64,000 nucleotides of DNA from Epiperipatus broadwayi. Its lineage: Eukaryota > Onychophora > Udeonychophora > Euonychophora > Peripatidae. A program made the translations under genes and the position numbers. Of this stretch, positions 11,829 to 21,480 are shown piece after piece. Below the pieces are notes generated by a model. That model was not told the DNA's origin. It saw only the letters and a program-made list of their open reading frames with translations, and searched no databases. The DNA is taken from NCBI GenBank assembly GCA_028023455.1, contig JAQFVV010012420.1:2976001-3040000 (forward strand). Reading direction: 5' to 3'. Numbering within the stretch: position 1 is the stretch's first letter; the number at the start of each line of letters is the position of its first letter.

Positions 11829-13545
11829 TTACTCCTGATTTCTGTATTTTTTCTTAAAAGCAAAGTTGATTAGTGGTGTCCATACGTTATATATAGTCAC
11901 ATGACTAGGTTGACTAGAAGCTTCTTTGAATTTTCTTTGTACCTTTTTTTTCTTTATCCAATATTTTTGTATTTTCCCAACTGAACATATATGTTCATTG
12001 ATACATACATGGTCTGCTATCTTAGACACATCTGTTTCTCTCTTATAATCATAAGTTTTTGCTCCTGAAAACACTTTTCAATAGGGAAATTGGTCTCACC
12101 AATATACATTCTTGCACAAGCACATGCTATTTCATAAATACAGTTTTGGTTTTCAGCATTTCAAGTTTAGACTTTGTAGGTGCTAGAATTCCACAGTATG
12201 GTATCGCTCTAAAAAACTGTTCTGATGCTATACTGATTGCTGTTTTTCCTTAATTTGTCTGCTATTTTTGGTATGTATAGATATACTACAGAACCAATAA
12301 TTGTTTTTGCTGATGATGGTTATTTTTGTTGTCTATTTAAGGTTTTCATAATAACAGCTAATGAATAACTATTTTTGTAAGAAATTTGTTTTATATAGAT
12401 CATTATTAAATCACTGGTTTCTGAACAAATTTCTTTTGCTCTGTTCCATAGTGATAATATAACTTCATGATTTGTGTTTCTGGTGTGATTGGATATACAT
12501 GGTATTTTCCTGTATATGTGGGTTTTTTGATAAATTGTAGTTTTGATTTTGACAATGAGGGAGTTTTGTTACAACAACATCTAAGAATGCCAATTTTTGT
12601 TTTTGTTCTGACTCTATTGTGAATTTAATTGAAGGGGATATGTTATTGATGTGTTTCAGGAAAGTTTGTAGTAGTGCTCCACCATGTGGCCATACAAAAA
12701 ATGTATTACCAACATAGCAAAGACAAACATTAGAGAAATATGGAGTAGTCTTTATGGCTGTGGTTTCAAATTCTTCCAATGGAATATTACTAATCAGCAA
12801 GGACAATGGGAAACCCATAGCCATTCCTTGATTCTGTTGGAACAATTCTGTGTTGTATAGAAAGTAGGCTGTTGTTATGCAGAATGTTAATAGTTCCATT
12901 ATATTATCAATAGGAAGAGTTATTCTGGTTTGTAAGCTATTATCACCATTTAAATTTTTTTCTTACAATATACAATGCTTTTGCACATGGAACTTTTGTG
13001 AATAAACTTACTACATCAAAGCTTATTAGCATGTTACTTCTTTCAATGTTCATGTTCTTGATTAATTCTACAATATGTCTAGATTCTCTGACAAAGAACT
13101 GTGCCAAAGGATTAAAAACTTTGACAATAAATCTTGACAAATTTTGGCAAGATGAATTTCTAAAACTAACCATAGTGCTTAATGGAACATGATCCTTATG
13201 GATTTTAGATAGACCATAAAGACGAGGAATTTTGTTGAAATATAATGTTAGTTTATTCTGAATCACTGATGTGCCTGTGGTGCTTTCTGAGTAATGCTTG
13301 TAACTTTGTTTCTGTACTTGATATTAGATTTTTGGCTACTTTTCTATATTAGACTGATGTAAGGAGTTATTAAATTTTGTTGTCATAATCAGTTGTATCC
13401 ATTACAACTGTTACATTGCCATTATCAGCATGGTAGATTTATCTACTTTGAGTGATTTAATTGCTTTCCTATCATCATAGAATATATTTGACTTCAATTT
13501 TTGTCGCTTCTCAAATATTCTTTTTATTCTTCAGCATAATTTAGC
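11829..13545 (-). pseudogene. Penelope-like element, RT and GIY-YIG remnant
   Basis: Reverse-strand order matches a PLE protein. At about 13460-13380 is the upstream box ADNGNVTVVMDTTDYDNKI. At 13266-12943 is the RT palm (PRLYGLSKIHKDHVPL, FVKVFNPLAQFF-type segment, MLISFDVVSLFTKVP with motif A Asp). After a frameshift, 12899-12465 has GMAMGFPLSLLISNI (motif B), the motif C region and LAFLDVVVTKL. At 12200-11829 is a GIY-YIG-type endonuclease remnant (ISKIADHV-like and KFKEASSQPSHVT segments). PLE proteins use the RT for cDNA synthesis and the GIY-YIG nuclease for nicking target DNA. Here the catalytic YVDD is YVGN, and there are several stops and frameshifts, so it is dead. The type with FDVVSLFTKVP and GMAMGFPLS is closest to the Poseidon/Neptune group by memory of the family. 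Confidence 0.85.
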
Positions 13546-13558
13546 TGCTAAATATATG

Positions 13559-13855
13559 AATTTTCTACTGACTGTTGACTTTGATAGGATGGCTAAGTTG
13601 GTTACAGTGCTAGCTTAAAATTCAAAAATCTAAGAATCCAAGTTTAATTCCTATGCTAGTACTGTCATTGGTCAGGCCAGCAACACCCAAAAAAGAGAGA
13701 AGAATAATACCTCTCAAAACATTGTGCATATACTAACCTGTGTGCTATTACTAACAGTTGAATGTAATTGGAATAAGTTAAATTTTTCTAAAGACATTCA
13801 ATATTAAATATTGGATGATGGAAATAATCCAATACATACAATGATTTATAATGTT
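13559..13855 (+). repeat. SINE family A copy, right of PLE
   Basis: Plus-strand copy with A box TGGCTAAGTTGGTTACAGTG (13590-13609) and B box AGTTTAATTCC (about 13641-13652), then ATGCTAGTACTGTCATTGG and CCAGCAACACCC. A GAGAG / CTCTC hairpin and CAAAACATTGTGCATATACT follow, with a 3' end GGATGATGGAAATAATCCAA. It is inverted relative to the copy at 11513, so the two bracket the PLE as imperfect inverted repeats. The shared border TTTCTACTGACTGTT precedes the tRNA head in both. Confidence 0.75.
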
Positions 13856-16084
13856 CTACTTTTGGTTTCTCTGCAAAAAAAAAAAAAATTACTTGGCATA
13901 AAATGAGTCTATTTAAGAATGTTTTACTTCTATTATTGTGTATTTATTTTGACTTCAATTATTATAGTAAATAGCTGTTAATACATATAATGTCATAGGA
14001 AGTAATATGAACCTACTTCTGAAAAAATGTCTTCACCATATGTTTCTGTTTTCAGCAGAGTTCTCTCCCATAGCTCAATTCTTCTTAGACACCATTTGAA
14101 ACAAAAGTCTATTTTTTGTAATCCAATACTTTCATTTCGATATTTGTAACATTTCTCTCTTTAACTGATTACTCAATCAATATTTCTATTACTACTTAGA
14201 GTAAATTCCATTTGTGAAAAATAATATAAAAATGTTTCTTTGATAAATAAAAATTGAAGACATTATTTATTTGTATAGTATTAGTTTGAATTTTTTTTAA
14301 AACGTTTAACAAATAATATTAAATGATAGAAATAGGTCAAAATCTAATTACAATCATTTATCTTTTTCACGTGTGTGTGGTCATGTGTATCGGTTGAATG
14401 AGATAGAGTCAATAGCAGAAGGGTGCTTAAAAGTCTGCGTTCAAATCCTCTACAATTATATATATGCTTTATTTAAAGAGTGGCTATATTTTAGAATAAA
14501 AGATGTAAAAAAATCAAATATTATTGCTAGTTATACTTTTAATCTGTCTTGAAAGCTAGGAGATTAATAGTAATTTTATTAATTTTATCTTTCTCTTCAA
14601 CTTTAGAAACAAATTATTAAGCATTTTGTAAAAGGAAAGGATATAAGATTGCATTCAAAGAGCAAACATGACCAGTTTATTTTTTCAGATAAAATCTATC
14701 AAAAAATGAATATAAAACTTTGATTTTATGACCACTGCTAGAGTTCATTGGTTTCATTTTAAATTGCCGTTTTTAGAACTTAAAAAAAAAGTAACAATAT
14801 TCTTGATATTGATATTTTTTTATATGTCCTCTCTCTTAAGCCTTGTTATAGATTCTTTGCTTTCTCTACTGCATCAGTTTCCTGTTGCTATCTGTACAGA
14901 CAATCTGAGATCAAAAGTTTTTCCATCTCCACTTGCTTTATTTTATTATTTTTATAATTTAATACTTATTCTTTATCAGTATCTTTTCCGTAATTTATTT
15001 AAAATTTTGACAAAATATATAAATACTTATTGTTAATAGTTTTGGCTAGTAAGCATTTATTGTGCAATCCAAAATGATGCCTTACAACTTTAAAAATATC
15101 TTTGGATTTTTAATTCAAATTACCCTTATATCCATTTATAGAATGCTGCATTTAGTTAAAAATTTCCATAAATTTAAATAATCTTAATTATTACTTAACT
15201 GCAGATAATAAAAATTCAAACAATATATATCTAATGAAATATTGCATGACATTTTGTGATATATATATATATATTCAATTTATATATATATTCTCAATAA
15301 TCTGTTTTTAAAATTAGATCACATGATAATAATACAACTGACATGTGTAGAATCTTATAATATAACTTTAAATACTGTTGAGATAAATATTAAATACCCT
15401 AAGATTTTAAATTTAACTTGTTCTGGTATATAAAATCTATAATGATCCTAATCTATTATAATTAAGTATATGACTAATTAAAAATCATTGAGATAAAAAA
15501 AGTGTTACTCTTATTGTGAATTAGTGATTAAAACTAGAAAAATTAATAGTTTTATCTACTGGAAAATGTGTCATATATATATAAGGGATTCCACTTTTAT
15601 TGTTAAAAGAATGTTGTCCTGACAATAATTGAGATTGTTGATTATTATTTATATTGGGATTGTCTAAGTTGTTGACTGGTGTCTAATGGTTTATATATAT
15701 ATGTATATTATTCACACATAATCCTAAATGTAGAAATATAAATGGAATTATAATTACTTGCATATCAATACTACAGCTAGCTTAATTTCATGCCACTTGT
15801 TTGTAATTGCTTGGCAATGACTTTAAAAAATATGGTCCCATCTTTTTCCACCTTGTTATATATATATATATATATATATAAACAATGACAAATAATTACA
15901 ACATTTAGATTAATGAAGATATTATTTAAACTTTAATCAGTATAAATTTAAACTATAAAGACAGAGTAAACAATTACTTCTTTTAGATGGCTTTTAAAAT
16001 ACATCCTGACAATTAATTCAATATATATATATAAATTATTAATATAAGAATAAAAAAAATACAGACTTCTCAATTAAATAATAT
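13856..16084. other. AT-rich DNA with microsatellites
   Basis: Contains a (TA)n run near 15855-15880. At 14385-14460 an intact B box-like GCGTTCAAATCC is preceded by a possible A box, perhaps a decayed tRNA-like SINE. The 102-codon frame at 14728-15036 is the longest unassigned frame in the window. It is hydrophobic (Leu/Phe/Ile/Tyr) and low complexity, has no recognisable domain, and is about what chance allows at this base composition. Confidence 0.4.
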
Positions 16085-16089
16085 TAATT

Positions 16090-17290
16090 GGCTGAGCACT
16101 TTCAAGAAATTTTATCTTCTCATAATAATAGCAAGTGGGTTATCTGAGCACAATAAAAAATGTATGCAGCAAATATTTAAATATATGCAAAGCAGATTAG
16201 AAAGTCCACTTTTTTGGAGAGAGAGAAGCTTGCTTCCTTTTGGTTTATAGTTCAGGTATTGTTAGCTATAAGCCACGTTTCTTTGATTTTACACCTAAAG
16301 TAATGGTGTTCTATGCCTGTAATGGAAGCAGAAAATGGTTTAAATATATGACTAGTGGATCTTTGTTGTTATAAAAAGATGGAATCATATTCAGGTTTAT
16401 TCAGTGCTCTTTTGTGTAAGTAACAGTGCTGAGAGATACAAGTGGGGAGAGATGTGAGGGATTTTTCATACTATATAACACTGCAGCCAGTTTGGGGCAT
16501 AGGATCTTGTACATTGTCTGATCAGTGGGTAGGTGGTCTTTTGAATTGTTAATTAATCTATTGATTGAAAAGGAGGTATGAAAATTTAGCTTGAAAGAAG
16601 GAGAAAAGGTTTTAATAAAGTTTTTAGTAAGGGAATGGATGTGTGGAAGAAGCCTTGGTCTGTCATTTTTGGGAAGGTTGGTATGTAATTTCTGGTAAAA
16701 TTGTTTTACCTTTCATGTGAGATGGTTGGATTTAAATTCAATGCTACTGAGGTCTTTTGTATATTAATCTATGTTAATTTTGTGGGAGCCTTCAAATTTA
16801 TATAAGTGATAATTAGGAAATAGTAATGATGAAAGACCTGCAACTTTGTGTGTGTGTGTATGTGTGTGAAGAGAGTTTGATTTAAAGTGTGTGAATCCTT
16901 GACCTCCAAAAATTTGAAACACATAGTGTAGTTTAATTGACCTGCATGTTGTTGTACATGGATGTCCAAATATGTAATCTCATTGTGCAAGTCTTTCCAA
17001 GTAATAGTAAACAATAGAGAAGAATGCAACTGTAGATCCGACTGAATATTGATGATAGGTGATTTAGATCCAGTGACAAATATATCATCAATGCAATGGG
17101 TATAAATGATGTTGGGAGTGTTACTAAAGTATTAAGGAAGGAGTTTATCTTCAAAGTGAGCTTAGGTATATACTGGATAAAAGTCCACTAAGTGGCAATC
17201 CCATGTGCCAATCATCTGTCATATGAAAATATTGTATGTTGAATATGGTGATGATGTTGTCATTGAGTCAATTATGAAAATCATAAATAA
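16090..17290 (-). pseudogene. PLE fragment (RT C-terminal half to 3' terminus)
   Basis: On the minus strand the order is WHMGLPLSGLLSSIYLS (RT motif B, near 17200-17160) and CIDDIFVTG (motif C with both Asp kept, near 17095-17070). Then come ITWKDLHNEITYLDIHVQQ (near 16990-16940) and a decayed GIY-YIG part near 16520-16380 (TMYKILCPKLAAVLYS). The element ends in the terminal stem-loop shared with other copies (16090-16132). It belongs to the same PLE subfamily as 31.8-35.5 kb (compare ITWEDMWQEVKYLDIKVHR and PMGLPMSGIMASIYL there). Numerous stops and frameshifts make it inactive. Confidence 0.8.
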
Positions 17291-17295
17291 AGGTG

Positions 17296-17720
17296 AGTAA
17301 CACATAATGCTAACTGAAGAAATAGAAAAAATATATAACCATTCAGATACCAATATCACAATCTAATTCAACTTTATGCCTATTGTTTATGCTTAACAAC
17401 GACTAAAAAAAAGATGATTCCAATTCTTTCTAGCTTGTAATAGATATAAAAAGGCAATTCATATTTAAACAATTACAAACAAGTGTAGAATTTAAATTAA
17501 CCAAGAATATTATTATTATTATTATTGGCTTGAAGTTGAATTAAATTGGGATACCAATATATAAACATAAGTTATGATTGTTTAAATATATATTATTTTT
17601 ATATATCTATGGCTAGCTAGAAAGTGGTGGATCCATTCTAGTCACTGCTAAGCAATCTTGTAAAAAAGTTGATATGTCAATGAGTATAATTCCTTATATT
17701 CTTCTTCAGTTAACATTATG
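17296..17720. repeat. Palindromic pair of repeat family D
   Basis: The left copy (17296-17505) and right copy (17527-17720) are inverted around a (TTA)n tract. Shared blocks, in order in the plus-oriented copy, are AATGCTAACTGAAGAA, ATACCAATATCACAATCTAA, TTCAACTTTATGCC and TTTAAACAATTACAAAC. A third copy is at 21225-21475 (minus). Its AACTGAAGAAG / ACTGATGAAGC end again resembles the first box of a hammerhead. In this pair that end points outward, unlike the other palindromes in the window. Confidence 0.6.
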
Positions 17721-17721
17721 C

Positions 17722-17756
<35 letters not shown>
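17719..17756. repeat. (TA)n(TG)n microsatellite
   Basis: Alternating TA followed by TG repeats immediately upstream of the RTE element. It may be the insertion site or part of the 5' junction. Confidence 0.85.
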
Positions 17757-18193
17757 GGTGGCTGCAGAAAGGAGTTTGCTATTAACTGAAAGGAGACCCT
17801 TTGATTCCTCTTGGAGGCCTTAAAGGAACCGAGCAGGGCAAATTCCTAATGTCCACTCCATACGTTCTTGTCATTGCAGCTGTTATTACTATGTGATTAT
17901 TTATATAGTATATGAACATGGATGGGCTGCTCACCAACACGCATTAGCCAGCATGGTGAGTTTATTGGCTTTTTACCTCTGAGTTTAAGATTGAGAAACA
18001 CCATGGTCTTTCTTCTCAGTGCCTGATAAGGCAGAATGAATGTTTGTGTAAATGATAAATATTTTTCCAATACATATATACAATTATGACAGACAAAAAT
18101 AAAACATGGCCCTTATTCCCAGGAGGCTGTAAAGTCACCAACCAAGGCAGCAGTTGGTAGCCGAAGGCGGAGGGTGCTAAGAATCCCCTGATT
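17757..18193 (+). promoter_or_regulatory. Putative RTE 5' UTR/internal promoter region
   Basis: Noticeably richer in G+C than its flanks, with no long open frame. It leads directly into the APE-RT coding region. Non-LTR elements carry internal promoters in such leaders. The exact element start is placed at the end of the TG repeat by composition only. Confidence 0.45.
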
Positions 18194-21046
18194 GTGGACC
18201 CAGGCTGCCATTTGATGGCGACTTTTTATTTAGGTACTTACAACTGCAGATCACTTTCAAGTGAAGGAAGATTGCAAGAATTAGAAGAAGAATTGTCTTA
18301 TATTAAATGGGACATTATTGGATTTTGTGAAGTTAGAAGAAAAGGTGAAGAAACAATTGATTTAAAAAGTGGGCATATACTCTATTATAAAGGCACACAT
18401 ATTGGAAATACAAGTGGAGTAGGATTCATTATAAATAAAAAGTGGAAGAACAATATTGTGGAGATTGATGGTGTATCGGACAGAGTTGCAAGATTAGTTA
18501 TACAACTTAATAGCAGATACCAAATGCAGATAATTCAGGTTTATGCCCCAACAAGTTCTCATAGTAATGAAGTAGTAGAAGATTTTTATATGGATGTACA
18601 AAAGGCTTTTGATCAGAGTAAACAACATTTTAAAATTGTTATGGGAGACTTTAATGCTAGAATTGGTAGACAAATGAAAGATGAAATTGCTATAGGTAAT
18701 TTTGGTTATGGTAATAGAAATGAGAGAGGACATAGACTTGTGGAGTTTGCAGAAAAAGAAAAACTTTATATTATGAATTCATTTTTTGAGAAAAATGTTA
18801 AAAGGAAATGGACATGGAAGCATCCAAATGAAGGTACAGCAGAATTGGATTATATTTTGACTAACAGGAAATACATATTTCAAGATTGTAATGTTCTTAA
18901 TAAATTTAACACAGGAAGTGATCATCGATTAGTAAGGTGTAAGTTACATGTTAATGTAAAACTAGAGAGACAAAAATTATTGAGAAAAACAATATTTACA
19001 GTTGATATTCCTAATCTTCAGAAACATTCTAATGAATTTAAATTAGAACTTACAAATAGGTTTCAAGTGTTAGGAGATTTTGAACATGATTCAGATTTGA
19101 ATGAAATTAATATGAAAATAACTGATACACTTTTAAAAACTGCAACAAAGATAGCTGGTAGAAAAAAGCAGCAATTGACCAATAAAATTTCTACTGAGAC
19201 TAGAGAATTTATGAAGAAAAGAAGGAATATGAAGATATACAAAAATGATGTATTAAAAAGAATTGAATATCTCGAATTTTGTAAAATGGTATGGAAAAGA
19301 GTTGAAAATGATATAAGAAAGTATAACTGTGAAATAGCAAGGAAAGCTGTAGAAGAAAATAAAAGTCTCAAGAATGTTAAACAACATTTCGGTATTGGTA
19401 GGAAATTTATATCTGCAATAAGAAAAAAAGATGGAATTATTACTAAAAAGAGAGATGACATCATGAAATTGGTAGAAGATTTTTATCAAGAATTATATAG
19501 TAATAAAGAACAAGTACCTCCTATATCTATTACATCTTTCGAATTGCCCAGAATTTTAAATGAAGAAGTGAGACATGCAATTAAATGTATGAAGAAAGGA
19601 AAGGCTCCAGGAAATGATGGAATTATAATTGATATATTAAAAGAAGGAGGTGAAGAAATAGAAACAATTTTAGCAACATTATATACCAAATGTCTAAATG
19701 ATAAAGATGTACCGGAAGATTGGAAGAATGCAGTAATAATATTAATATTTAAAAAAGATGATAAAGAAGATATTAGAAATTACAGTCCTATCAGCCTTTT
19801 ATCAGTTTTATATAAAATTTTTACCAAGATAATTACAACTCGTCTACAGAGAACTTTGGATTTCCACCAACCAAGAGAACAAGCTGGATTTAAAAGTGGT
19901 TTTAGTACAATACGATCATATCCAGGTATTGAGAGAAGTCATAGAAAGGACAAATGAATATGAGTTGTCATTATGTTTTGGATTTGTAGATTATGAAAAG
20001 GCATTCAATTCTATACACACTTCTTCAGTGATTAAAGCATTGGATCATCAAGGTATAGATCCAGGATATTGTCATATTTTAAAGAATATTTATAAAAATG
20101 CAACAGCAACAATTAGATTACATAATGATACTGGAAAAATCAACATTGAGAAAGGTGTAAGGCAAGGTGACTCCATATCTCCAAAAATTTTTACAGCAGT
20201 GCTGCAAGAAGTATTTTGTGGATTAAAATGGGAAACTAAAGGAATGAAAGTAAATGGAGAGTATTTAAGTCATTTAGATTTTTCAGATGAGATGTAGTTG
20301 TTTTTGCAAATAATGCTTCAGATCTGCAGGAAATGTTGCAGGAGTTAGCAGATGAAAGTAGAAAAGTAGGACTAAAGATAAATGTTAAAAAGACTAAAGT
20401 AATGTTTAATCAATTTGCTCAAAATATGAAAATAAAGATTGACTATGAAGAATTAGAAGAAGTTAACAGTTACAAATACCTAGGTCAGATTATTAATACA
20501 GATGGAAACATAATGGAGGAAATTAATCATAAAATTAAACTTGGTTGGAGTGCTTTTGGTAGAAATAACTTGATACTAAAAGGAAATATGCCTATGTGTT
20601 TGAAAAGAATGATTTTTAACAAATGTGTTTTACCAGTTCTTACTTATGGATCTGAGACTTGGACACTTAATAGAAGAGCAATACAGAGACTTCAGACCAC
20701 TCAAAGGAGTATGGAGAGATGTATATTGGGAGTAACAAGAAGAGATCGAAAACGCAATGTATGGGTGAGACAACAAACAGGTGTTACTGACCTTATTGAA
20801 AGGATTAAGAGATTGAAGTGGAGTTGGGCTGGACATATTGCTAGAAGAAATGATAATAGATGGACAATTGAAATTTTAAACTGGATTCCAAGAGATTGTA
20901 AAAGACCCAGAAAGAGACCACATGTGAGATGGATGGATGAAATAAGAAAATGTGCAGGGGTGTTGTGGAAAAGAGAGGCTAAAGATCGGAGAGGATGGAT
21001 TAAACTTGGAGAGACCTTCATCCTGCAATGGATTGATAATGGTTGA
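18194..21046 (+). pseudogene. RTE APE endonuclease-reverse transcriptase, two frameshifts
   Basis: Segment 1 (18194-about 19910) carries an AP-endonuclease domain: YNCRSL, GFCEVRRKGEE, VYAPTS, GDFNARIG, LDYILTN and GSDHRLVRCKL, with the expected catalytic Glu, Asn/Asp and SDH. The start of RT follows: KGKAPGNDGI, EDWKNAVIILIFKK and NYSPISLL. A likely initiator is ATG 18194 or the in-frame ATG at 18215. A one-base frameshift near 19910 moves the frame to segment 2 (to 20297): FGFVDYEKAFNSI (motif A) and GVRQGDSISPKIF (motif B). The motif C region reads FSDE instead of F/YADD. A second frameshift near 20290 leads to segment 3 (to 21046), with GLKINVKKTKVMF, YKYLGQIINTDG, LTYGSETWTL and WAGHIARR, ending RRGWIKLGETFILQWIDNG. 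The product would nick DNA and prime cDNA synthesis at the target. The frameshifts and Asp to Glu change should inactivate this copy. Confidence 0.9.
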
Positions 21047-21224
21047 TGATGATGATGATGATATATATGTGTGTGTGTAATAGTACAATACCCATTATAG
21101 AAAATATTATATATAAAAACATAAATAATTAACATTAATTATTTATGTTTTATATATATATTGAATTATTGTTCAAGGATGATTGTAAAATGATAGCTAA
21201 AATGAATAATTAATTAATCTGCCT

Positions 21225-21475
21225 TTGCAGTTTGTATTTAGACTGTGTAATTTGAAGTTTTAATATCTTGCTTTAATTTAACATTCATAATTGTTTGTGG
21301 ATTGTTTAAAATATATACTATCTTTATATATGACAATCTTTTTCTAATCATTGCTAATTATAATAAGTGATTTGATGTTAAACTGAATTGTGATATCAAT
21401 ATAAGTATGGTTATAATTCTTCACATATATATTGTAACCTTTAGCTTCATCAGTGAAGCTAACCTTACTGCCATC
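21225..21475 (-). repeat. Repeat family D copy
   Basis: Minus-strand relative of the 17296-17720 pair. The complement reads GTTAGCTTCACTGATGAAGC, then AGAATTATAACCATACTTAT, TGATATCACAATTCAG and TTTAAACAATCCACAAAC. The plus-strand motif TTAGCTTCATCAGTGAAGCT (about 21443-21462) is itself a perfect short hairpin, and its complement contains CTGATGA. Family identity is unknown. Confidence 0.5.
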
Positions 21476-21480
21476 TAATT

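Larger units (their letters stand above)
17757..21075 (+). mobile_element. RTE-type non-LTR retrotransposon, nearly full length
   Basis: A less AT-rich leader (17757-18193) is followed by one long coding region (APE endonuclease plus reverse transcriptase, 18194-21046). A very short 3' end follows, with a (TGA)n repeat grading into TA/TG repeat (21039-21078). A short 3' UTR ending in a simple repeat instead of poly(A) is typical of RTE elements. Total length of about 3.3 kb fits a complete RTE element. Older fragments of the same family lie at 10690 and 28955. Only two frameshifts interrupt the ORF, so this is one of the youngest insertions in the window. No target duplication was identified with confidence. 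Confidence 0.85.

Noticed and set aside
14728-15036. 102-codon plus-strand open frame
   Set aside because: Hydrophobic, low-complexity translation with no domain. A frame of about this length is expected by chance in 64 kb of such AT-rich DNA.
20630-21135. Minus-strand frames of up to 144 codons
   Set aside because: They are antisense shadows of the RTE reverse transcriptase C-terminal coding region.
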